From Emcibacteraceae bacterium (GTDB lineage: Bacteria > Pseudomonadota > Alphaproteobacteria > Sphingomonadales > Emcibacteraceae): a stretch of DNA of 5,024 nt. Numbering within the stretch: the stretch's first letter is position 1; every line of letters starts with the position of its first letter. The notes under the pieces were generated by a model. The model ran no database searches. It had not been told where the DNA came from and was given only the letters and a program-made list of their open reading frames with translations. Shown here in pieces: positions 1 to 4,699 of this stretch. A program made the translations under genes and the position numbers. The stretch spans positions 1 to 5,024 of the forward strand of contig JAESUD010000152.1 of NCBI GenBank assembly GCA_016763335.1. The letters are read 5' to 3'.

Positions 1-573
1 AAGATACTGGAAAATGACCTTGGCGGGGCTATTTCCAGTGATGAACGTAATATTCTGGTTGATATTTTTGCCGATGCCGGACTTGAAATATGGGATATGT
101 TTGCCGCGCAGCTACTTAAAACATCAGAAGAAAAAAGATTTAGACGAGGTTTTGAAACCGCGACACTGACATATGAAGCATCCTGCCCGATTTCAACGGC
201 TGAAAAACTTCTGGCCCTACACCGCGCCGGACGGCTTAAAATAATTAAAGGCGTTAAATCAGTCGACTTTATTAAAGATGATGATGCTTATTTAATCAGT
301 CATGAATTTGGCCAAGATAAAGCAACCATTCTCATCAATACCACCGGAAGCGTTGACCGTGACGTAAGGAGCAACAAACAACCAGAGCTGATTAAAAAAA
401 TGGTTTCGCATGGCATGCTGTACCCCTATAAATGCGGCGATGATGACATGCCGGGCGCCGATGTGGACATGAAAGATTTCCGCATTTTGGGAACAAAAAA
501 CATTCATATGGCAACCATGTTTTTATGGGGGCCGGGTTTTTTACAAGCGGGGCAATTATTATGGCAACAATAG
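1..573 (+). CDS. Probable FAD/NAD(P)-binding protein, C-terminal part (5' cut by window, 3' frame broken)
   Basis: The frame is open from base 1, so the N-terminus lies outside the window; the ATG at 97 is only an internal Met. The visible ~190 residues fit the C-terminal half of an uncharacterised FAD/NAD(P)-binding oxidoreductase (YdhS-like type). There is a segment around 'HRAGRLKIIKGV', then 'ILINTTGSVDRD', the usual 'v.NaTG' strand of a dinucleotide-binding fold. A 'FRILGT' strand and a Gly-rich 'LWGPGF' near the end fit the last FAD contact. The substrate is unknown. In this frame the protein ends 'LQAGQLLWQQ', which looks unnatural. Switching to the -1 frame at the T run (537-542) gives a more credible tail ending at 629 (separate entry). 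The gene is therefore either frameshifted, miscalled by one base, or recoded. It lies directly upstream of ggt and probably shares its transcript. The family call rests on pattern memory only. Confidence 0.55.
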   Translation, partial: KILENDLGGAISSDERNILVDIFADAGLEIWDMFAAQLLKTSEEKRFRRGFETATLTYEASCPISTAEKLLALHRAGRLKIIKGVKSVDFIKDDDAYLISHEFGQDKATILINTTGSVDRDVRSNKQPELIKKMVSHGMLYPYKCGDDDMPGADVDMKDFRILGTKNIHMATMFLWGPGFLQAGQLLWQQ

Positions 574-629
574 TTGACCGCATTCTAAAATCGCTATTTA
601 ATAAAAATATTCAGGGAGAGAAAAGATGA
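537..629 (+). other. T6 frameshift site and -1-frame continuation of the upstream gene
   Basis: The heptamer T TTT TTA at 537-543 is in phase with the incoming frame and has the X XXY YYZ form of a classical -1 slippery site. A -1 shift, or one extra T, leads into a frame reading 'TSGAIIMATIVDRILKSLF' and then 'NKNIQGEKR', ending at TGA 627-629. This joins 'GPGF' to a natural-looking amphipathic C-terminal helix. The restored stop overlaps the ggt start as ATGA (626-629), a typical operon junction. A GGGGG run at 527-531 lies a few bases upstream, but I see only a weak 4-bp stem downstream (547-550 with 578-581). A simple homopolymer indel or sequencing error is more likely than programmed frameshifting. 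The alternative is a separate 22-codon ORF starting at ATG 561. Confidence 0.6.
613..625 (+). promoter_or_regulatory. Ribosome binding site of ggt
   Basis: AGGGAGAG at 613-620 lies five bases before ATG 626 and is a good Shine-Dalgarno match. It supports this start, from which a lipoprotein signal peptide begins directly. It lies inside the restored upstream frame, so ribosomes finishing the upstream gene at 629 could re-initiate here. Confidence 0.7.
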
Positions 630-2389
630 AACTCACGAACAAGCTATTTTTAATATTCACATTTATCGTTTTCGGTTGCTCAGAAGCCGAGATGCCATCA
701 AATGATAATGAAATCTCCACACCAAAAGCCATAGGCATGGTGGTTACGGCTAACCCGGTTGCCACAGAAGCAGGGCTTGAAATTTTACGTGCTGGCGGTA
801 GCGCAATGGACGCGGCCGTTGCCGTTGAAGCAACATTAAGCCTCGTGGAACCACAAAGTTCCGGCTTTGGCGGCGGCGGCTTTATGGTTCATTACGACGC
901 CGATACAAAAAAAGTAGAATATTATAATGGCCGTGAAAAAGCACCTTCGGGTGCCACGAAAGAATTATTTTTTGATGAAAATGGCGTACGTCTTCCATTC
1001 TTAAAAGCAAAAAATAGCGGCATGTCAATTGGTGCGCCGGGCGCCGTTGCACTGCTTAACCTCGCTCATCAGGATCACGGTAAGCTTGCATGGAAAGAAT
1101 TGTTCGCCCCGGCACTTCGCCATTCGACGGACGGTTTTGCCGTTTCGCCGCGTATGCATAACTCTATTATTGCCTATGAAAAGAATTTCTATAAAACGAC
1201 AGATCAAGGCCCGACGGAACTCTATAATTACCTTCACCTTGAAGACGGAAGCCCGCTTCTAGCTGGTCATATCCTAAAAAACCCTGCTTACGCTGAAACT
1301 CTTAAAATTGTTGCCAATGATCCTGCTGATTTTTATCGCGGGGATATTGCGCAAAGCATTGCAAGTGCAGCGCAGCAAATGCCAAATGGCGGCACATTAT
1401 CCGTAGACGATATTGCCAACTATAACGCTGTTAAACGCGATGCATATTGCAGTAAATACAGAAACACCACACTTTGTGGCTCGGCCCTGCCCTCATCATG
1501 GGTGTCTGTGTCAATGGTTATGAGCATCCTTAACGAAGCACCACAATTTTCAGATGCCGGTGCCGACGACCCACAAAACTGGACTTTACTGGCCGAAGCA
1601 TTACGCATTACATATGCCGATAATAATCAATTTATCGCCGATGATGAATTTGTTGACGTTCCGATCAAAGGCCTCATGAGCGAAGCATACATAAAAGAAC
1701 GCGCTAAACTTATTTCCCGTGAAGGTGCCAATGATAACATTCAATCCGGCAACCCATGGGCCTATCAAGACCAGCAAGCAAGCCTTGATTACGGTAAAGA
1801 TGCCACCCTTGATACCCACGGCACGACACATTTTGTGATCGTTGATGCAGCTGGCAATGCCGTATCCATGACCGCAACGGTTGAGGGTTACTTTGGTTCA
1901 CTGCGCATGGCGGGCGGGATGATATTAAATAACCAGCTTACTGATTTCTCGTTTGAATATGAAGATGCCGACGGTAATCCAATAGCCAATGCGGTTGCCC
2001 CCGGAAAGCGCCCGCGTTCATCAATGGCGCCAACCATAGTGCTTGACGCCGATGATAACTTCCTGATGGCTGTTGGCTCACCCGGCGGGCGTAATATCAT
2101 ATCCTATGTGGCAAAAACTGTGGTCGGCATTATGAGTTGGGGCCTTTCACCGCAGGAAGCCATCGATCTACCGAATATGGTAGCCAAAACCGAACAAGTG
2201 CGCATTGAACGCCACCGCGCCAAACCGGAAATTATTCAGGCACTTCGTGATTTTGGTTATGACGTGTTTGAAAGCGAAGGTGAAATATCAGGCCTAAGCG
2301 CCGTTCTTAAACTACCCGACGGCACCCTGCCAGGTGGCGCTGGCCCAAGACGCGAAGGCAGTGTCGGAATATTATATTCATCTGAATAG
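626..2389 (+). CDS. ggt: Gamma-glutamyltransferase (glutathione hydrolase), lipoprotein
   Basis: The product (587 aa) cleaves the gamma-glutamyl bond of glutathione and related compounds and transfers the group to water or an amino acid. The family is made as a precursor that cuts itself into large and small subunits. The nucleophile is the first Thr of 'GTTHF', T400 here, matching E. coli T391, so the subunits would be about 1-399 and 400-587. Other expected features are R103 in 'NGREKAP' (substrate carboxylate), 'NNQLTDFS' with D440, 'RPRSSMAP' with S465/S466, and 'GSPGG' with the oxyanion glycines G487/G488. All key residues are present and the length is normal. Where E. coli has N411, this protein has 'TVEGYFGS', a variant I recall from other bacterial members. 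The N-terminus is a short hydrophobic signal ending 'FIVFGC', so C18 is a likely lipidation site, and Ser at +2 suggests the outer membrane. Its role would be periplasmic glutathione or gamma-glutamyl peptide use. The family call is firm; the substrate range is not shown. Confidence 0.95.
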   Translation: MKLTNKLFLIFTFIVFGCSEAEMPSNDNEISTPKAIGMVVTANPVATEAGLEILRAGGSAMDAAVAVEATLSLVEPQSSGFGGGGFMVHYDADTKKVEYYNGREKAPSGATKELFFDENGVRLPFLKAKNSGMSIGAPGAVALLNLAHQDHGKLAWKELFAPALRHSTDGFAVSPRMHNSIIAYEKNFYKTTDQGPTELYNYLHLEDGSPLLAGHILKNPAYAETLKIVANDPADFYRGDIAQSIASAAQQMPNGGTLSVDDIANYNAVKRDAYCSKYRNTTLCGSALPSSWVSVSMVMSILNEAPQFSDAGADDPQNWTLLAEALRITYADNNQFIADDEFVDVPIKGLMSEAYIKERAKLISREGANDNIQSGNPWAYQDQQASLDYGKDATLDTHGTTHFVIVDAAGNAVSMTATVEGYFGSLRMAGGMILNNQLTDFSFEYEDADGNPIANAVAPGKRPRSSMAPTIVLDADDNFLMAVGSPGGRNIISYVAKTVVGIMSWGLSPQEAIDLPNMVAKTEQVRIERHRAKPEIIQALRDFGYDVFESEGEISGLSAVLKLPDGTLPGGAGPRREGSVGILYSSE

Positions 2390-2395
2390 ACACTC

Positions 2396-2424
2396 TTGCA
2401 GTGCCATATCCCCTGCGCTACAAA
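2396..2424 (+). promoter_or_regulatory. Possible promoter of tRNA-Arg
   Basis: TTGCAG (2396-2401) and TACAAA (2419-2424) are separated by 17 bp. Transcription would start near 2431, about ten bases before the mature tRNA. The -35 match is weak, so this is tentative. The short gap after ggt holds no clear terminator, so read-through from ggt is also possible. Confidence 0.3.
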
Positions 2425-2441
2425 ATCATTCCGTTTAAAAT

Positions 2442-2518
2442 GGTCCCGTAGCTCAGGTGGATAGAGCGCAAGATTCCTAATCTTGAGGTCAGTGGTTCAA
2501 ATCCACTCGGGATCACCA
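2442..2518 (+). tRNA. tRNA-Arg (anticodon CCT), with encoded CCA
   Basis: A full cloverleaf can be drawn. The acceptor stem is GGTCCCG (2442-2448) with CGGGATC (2508-2514), including one G-T pair. The D stem is GCTC/GAGC (2451-2454, 2464-2467). The anticodon stem is CAAGA/TCTTG (2469-2473, 2481-2485) with loop TTCCTAA, giving anticodon CCT at 2476-2478, which reads the Arg codon AGG. The T stem is AGTGG/CCACT around TTCAAAT (2491-2507). The discriminator base is A (2515) and the CCA tail is encoded (2516-2518). Nothing is missing, so the gene should work. This minor Arg tRNA is a frequent integration site for genomic islands, which fits the change in character just downstream. Confidence 0.96.
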
Positions 2519-2562
2519 CATTTTCAATGACTTATGTCTCGTATATATTAATAAAATATTTT

Positions 2563-2582
2563 TGGGTCGCATATGGGTCGCA
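2563..2582 (+). repeat. Tandem 9-bp repeats TGGGTCGCA, possible integrase arm sites
   Basis: TGGGTCGCA occurs at 2563-2571 and again at 2574-2582, an 11-bp period (about one helical turn). It begins 44 bp after the tRNA CCA. Tandem TGGGTNNC-type repeats beside a tRNA 3' end are, from memory, typical of arm-binding sites of P4-type tyrosine integrases. The repeats are seen directly; the function is inferred, and no integrase gene is visible in the window. Confidence 0.5.
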
Positions 2583-2618
2583 AATGATGTTGGTTAACCA
2601 CTCATGAAATTACCTATA

Positions 2619-3617
2619 TTAGTCGACTAAAATCTTGAATGCTTTCTTTATTTTTTCCCATAACGACGGAGCAACATCCTGCGGCGTTTGCGGCTTTCGT
2701 GAGGGCGGCGGAGCACCTGTAGGTACTGGCGGAGCTATATTCTGACCACGAACCAATGCTATCCCATTTTGGTTCTCAACTATTTTTGTAGCACTTGTAG
2801 ACCCAAAAGTTATCATAAAGGCGTGATGTACTGAAAGAACTCGGTCTTGTAGTTCCGGATCATCTTCTAAGTCGATAATTTTCAAACCTTCTTCTCGTAA
2901 AATGCTACGCTCAATATGCCTATCATGTGCATGGTGGCCATCACTCAATAGAAAGTGGGCTACACTTCGAGATTTTCGTGCCCCTTCATCATCGTCCATA
3001 AACATGCCCTCCAGTAATGTGCTTTCTGATATTTCTTCAGACCAGGCCAACGCATGAGCGGCTTTTTGTAGAAGTGTAGGATGATATTGAGCTAAAATGG
3101 GAGCCCAAACATTTGCCATTTTGGGATTATTATTAACCTCGTCTTGTGCTCGCTGAAATTCATTAATAAGCTCCCTCGCGGGTATACCGCCAAATTGCGG
3201 ATCAATCGGGCCTAGATTACTATGTTTCCCCATTATGATATCGGTGCCCGTACAAGCAAGCATAGTTCCACCAGACATGCTAATTTGAGGAACAATAGTT
3301 CGAATATTGCTACCAAATATTTCTCTTAAATATTTAATTAATGATTCAGTCGCCGCAACATTACCCCCTGGGGAATGTAAAATCAGATCCAATCCATCTT
3401 CTTTAACAAGACCTTTAAAACAAGCCATAAACCCATTCTTATCATCATCATTGATTGAATAGATTGCTCCTGGCTTCGGTTGCAACCAACCTGAATAGTA
3501 AGCTACGGTATTTCTTTTTGTATGTTCACTTAGTTCTTTTAAATATTTACGACGCACGTCATCAAACGCTGATGGATGGCTATTGACTTCCTCTAGGATT
3601 TCATTCCAACTACCCAT
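2619..3617 (-). CDS. SDH-family Clp-fold serine proteinase
   Basis: This 332-aa protein fits the serine dehydrogenase proteinase (SDH) family, relatives of ClpP/SppA with the crotonase-like fold. 'LDLILHSPGGNV' (residues 76-87) is the Gly-rich oxyanion segment. 'ISMSGGTML' (112-120) carries the likely nucleophile S115. 'IIMGKHSNLGPIDPQFGG' (127-144) is the family signature; its K131, H132 or D139 could assist catalysis, but I cannot say which. No signal peptide is seen. The C-terminus differs from the core: a Pro-rich linker from about residue 294 ends in a Trp-containing amphipathic helix (318-332) that could bind a membrane or partner. The start is supported by AGGGGA (revcomp of 3623-3628) six bases or so before the ATG. 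It lies 33 bp after the 66-aa gene and is probably co-transcribed with it. No ATPase partner is nearby. Its substrate is unknown. Confidence 0.85.
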   Translation of the reverse strand: MGSWNEILEEVNSHPSAFDDVRRKYLKELSEHTKRNTVAYYSGWLQPKPGAIYSINDDDKNGFMACFKGLVKEDGLDLILHSPGGNVAATESLIKYLREIFGSNIRTIVPQISMSGGTMLACTGTDIIMGKHSNLGPIDPQFGGIPARELINEFQRAQDEVNNNPKMANVWAPILAQYHPTLLQKAAHALAWSEEISESTLLEGMFMDDDEGARKSRSVAHFLLSDGHHAHDRHIERSILREEGLKIIDLEDDPELQDRVLSVHHAFMITFGSTSATKIVENQNGIALVRGQNIAPPVPTGAPPPSRKPQTPQDVAPSLWEKIKKAFKILVD

Positions 3618-3622
3618 TTATT

Positions 3623-3628
3623 TCCCCT
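3623..3628 (-). promoter_or_regulatory. Ribosome binding site of the SDH proteinase gene
   Basis: Read on the minus strand, AGGGGA lies five bases before the ATG at 3617. It is a strong Shine-Dalgarno site within the 33-bp gap after the 66-aa gene and supports this start. Confidence 0.65.
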
Positions 3629-3650
3629 AATACAATGTCAAAAATATTTA

Positions 3651-3851
3651 CTACTTCTTCGTAGAATTTGAAATATAGTCACCAACCTGAACTCGCTCCC
3701 AAGGTGCGAATGTTTCATTGCTGTCAAACAGAGAATTATATATTTCTGTTTGTCCCGTATAACCCGCCATATCTAGTATATTTTGATGTTGGTCGTTCCA
3801 GTTTGAATCGGATATATTTAATTTGTTGTCTTCTTTTTTATCAATTGGCAT
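3651..3851 (-). CDS. Small hydrophilic protein of unknown function (66 aa), upstream of the proteinase
   Basis: I do not recognise this protein. It is rich in Asn, Asp, Ser and Gln, has no Cys, no signal peptide and no membrane segment. The N-terminal third is highly polar; the middle (about residues 24-42) contains 'ILDMAGYTGQTEIYNSLF', which could fold, and 'WERVQVGDYI' follows. The start has only a weak ribosome site (GGAAAC on the minus strand, about seven bases upstream). Its same-strand position 33 bp before the proteinase suggests one operon. It could be a substrate, adaptor, inhibitor or antitoxin-like partner, but that is inference from position alone. An overlapping 81-codon frame on the other strand (3668-3913) looks like a shadow. 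Confidence 0.6.
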   Translation of the reverse strand: MPIDKKEDNKLNISDSNWNDQHQNILDMAGYTGQTEIYNSLFDSNETFAPWERVQVGDYISNSTKK

Positions 3852-3895
3852 ATCATGTTTCCAACTTGTTAGGATCTAATAATAAAGCAACACTT

Positions 3896-3927
3896 ATAAT
3901 ACTGGACCTTTAACCAGTGTTTGTCAA
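3896..3927 (-). promoter_or_regulatory. Possible promoter of the 66-aa/proteinase operon
   Basis: On the minus strand a perfect TTGACA (complement of 3922-3927) is followed 20 bp later by TATTAT (complement of 3896-3901). A 20-bp spacer is longer than ideal. The position, about 45 bp before the 66-aa start, is right. The inverted repeat at 3901-3918 fills most of the spacer, as an operator might. Confidence 0.35.
3901..3918. repeat. Inverted repeat ACTGG-N8-CCAGT
   Basis: The 5-bp arms at 3901-3905 and 3914-3918 are perfect. The repeat lies between the possible -35 and -10 of the leftward operon, so an operator role is plausible. Arms this short also arise by chance. Confidence 0.35.
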
Positions 3928-3946
3928 ATACCTCCTAAGCGGTATT
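3927..3946. repeat. Inverted repeat AATACC-N8-GGTATT
   Basis: The 6-bp arms at 3927-3932 and 3941-3946 are perfect, with the same 8-bp spacing as the neighbouring repeat and a centre 27 bp away. It abuts the possible -35 of the leftward operon from the upstream side. It could be an activator or repressor site. Confidence 0.35.
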
Positions 3947-4023
3947 AATTATTAATGCAATGTTTAATTCGCTTAAATAGTACAATTGATTAGTTAACAA
4001 TAAGTAAAAAATTTTACACAATA

Positions 4024-4115
4024 GGAGGGGGGGGATCAAAAGTCTAAAGCTCTTCGATCGCCAAACCGACCAACCTACTCTTCTTTCAGTTACCGCAACA
4101 AAAAAAGTTTTGGGA
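4024..4115 (+). other. Possible phage cos-like / terminase-leader segment
   Basis: A run of eight G (4027-4034) is followed by ATCAAAAGTCT, a C-rich stretch with CCGACC (4066-4071), and then CAGTTACCGCAAC before a poly-A run. This order resembles the conserved non-coding sequence that I recall between HNH-nuclease and small-terminase genes of many cos-type phages, where packaging begins. No terminase or nuclease gene is present here, so it would be a relic or a satellite-type packaging site. The resemblance is from memory and was not tested by alignment. Confidence 0.3.
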
Positions 4116-4344
4116 AAATTGAAAAAAAACAAGCATTATCCCTTATTATCATATTGTTAATCGAAAATAATGGGGTGAAATTAAGGTACAAAAAATGCAT
4201 CAAATTCGGTGTTTTCGATACAAAATTAAATTTTTCTAATTTCATCAACCTTCATTAATAGCGGTGGTCTCGACCGGCAAAAAGCTCAATGAAAAAATAC
4301 CGATGGCAAAAGCAAACCGAAACTACTGGTGCTCACCACCCGCT

Positions 4345-4587
4345 TCACTTCATCGAAATATTTCTAATTCGCACTCCTGGACCATCACCATTTTCTGGAA
4401 GAAAAATCACACGCTCTGATAATGCTTCGACAATCTTTTGCAGTGTGAGAACAGTAACATTACCACCGCGTTCGTAACGGGTAATAGTATTAATTCCAAC
4501 GCTGGCCAAAACTGAAAGGTCCTTGACCCCTAATTTAAGTGCCGCACGCGCCATTCTTATTTGTGCCGGTGTTACCATATTTGTCAT
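4345..4587 (-). CDS. Small XRE-type helix-turn-helix regulator (80 aa)
   Basis: The product is a single-domain DNA-binding protein, probably a repressor. 'TPAQIRMARAAL' (6-17) is helix 1. 'VKDLSVLASVGINTITRYERG' (about 21-41) contains the helix-turn-helix, with the recognition helix near 32-38. 'LTLQKIVEAL' (47-56) is a further helix. The tail 'FLPENGDGPGVRIR' (62-75) is a hallmark of a small XRE subgroup common in alphaproteobacteria. Two matching operator-like sites lie upstream, one at its own start, suggesting autoregulation and control of the divergent gene. No Shine-Dalgarno sequence precedes the ATG at 4587, and the predicted transcript starts on or near it, so translation may be leaderless. 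M4 (4578) is an alternative start closer to how relatives usually begin. Confidence 0.88.
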   Translation of the reverse strand: MTNMVTPAQIRMARAALKLGVKDLSVLASVGINTITRYERGGNVTVLTLQKIVEALSERVIFLPENGDGPGVRIRNISMK

Positions 4588-4590
4588 GTT

Positions 4591-4604
4591 GTGAAATTAT
4601 CACC
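4591..4604 (-). promoter_or_regulatory. Operator-like site O1 at the regulator gene
   Basis: Read on the minus strand this is GGTGATAATTTCAC, one base different from site O2. It covers the predicted -10 of the regulator promoter and ends four bases from its ATG. It is a likely site for the adjacent HTH protein. Confidence 0.6.
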
Positions 4605-4622
4605 ACATGCGGCTTGACACAA
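4594..4622 (-). promoter_or_regulatory. Possible leftward promoter of the HTH regulator
   Basis: On the minus strand TTGTGT (4617-4622) and TAATTT (4594-4599) are 17 bp apart. The expected start is at or next to the ATG at 4587, giving a leaderless mRNA. The -35 is poor, and it overlaps the -35 of the rightward promoter. Confidence 0.35.
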
Positions 4623-4642
4623 GCTTCATCACATTTCATTAT
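4614..4642 (+). promoter_or_regulatory. Rightward promoter of the Tat-signal protein gene
   Basis: A perfect TTGACA (4614-4619) lies 17 bp before CATTAT (4637-4642, four of six consensus bases). Transcription would start near 4649, inside operator-like site O2. Repressor bound at O2 should therefore block this promoter. Confidence 0.6.
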
Positions 4643-4646
4643 TATT

Positions 4647-4660
4647 GGTGATAATATCAC
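4647..4660 (+). promoter_or_regulatory. Operator-like site O2, palindrome GTGATA-A-TATCAC
   Basis: GGTGATAATATCAC contains perfect 6-bp arms around a central A. The same sequence with one change occurs inverted at 4591-4604, 56 bp away. It sits on the predicted start of the rightward transcript. Confidence 0.65.
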
Positions 4661-4688
4661 GATTAATAATAATTATTGCACAATATAT

Positions 4689-4693
4689 AGGAG
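4689..4693 (+). promoter_or_regulatory. Ribosome binding site choosing start 4700 over 4697
   Basis: AGGAG lies three bases before ATG 4697 and six before ATG 4700. The two ATGs are adjacent and in the same frame. The wider spacing favours 4700. Confidence 0.6.
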
Positions 4694-4699
4694 ATTATG

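Larger units (their letters stand above)
3852..4344. other. Gene-poor AT-rich stretch
   Basis: I see no convincing gene in this ~490 bp. A 65-codon minus-strand frame (3935-4132) has no good ribosome site, is mostly Leu/Phe/Arg-rich and runs through poly-A/T and poly-G tracts, so I reject it. The left end holds the possible promoter and inverted repeats of the proteinase operon, and the middle holds the G8-led phage-like segment, each listed separately. From about 4116 to 4344 I see only A/T-rich sequence, with a short symmetric TGGTGCTCACCA at 4327-4338 just beyond the regulator's stop. No terminator with a clear stem and T run was found. Confidence 0.6.

Noticed and set aside
561..629. Independent 22-codon gene starting at ATG 561
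   Set aside because: It lacks its own ribosome site, and its sequence reads as the natural end of the upstream protein after a one-base shift.
2396..2415. Hairpin GCAG...CTGC after ggt as a terminator
   Set aside because: The stem has only four pairs and no T run follows.
3668..3913. 81-codon + strand frame opposite the 66-aa gene
   Set aside because: It has no ribosome site, its composition is unlike a normal protein, and it overlaps a better minus-strand gene with an operon context.
3935..4132. 65-codon minus-strand frame in the gene-poor stretch
   Set aside because: It translates homopolymer tracts into Phe/Leu/Arg-rich sequence with no Shine-Dalgarno; it is better explained as non-coding.
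4261..4343. GCGGTGG / CCACCCGC as a long-range inverted repeat
   Set aside because: The arms need a one-base gap and are far apart; nothing else supports a structure.
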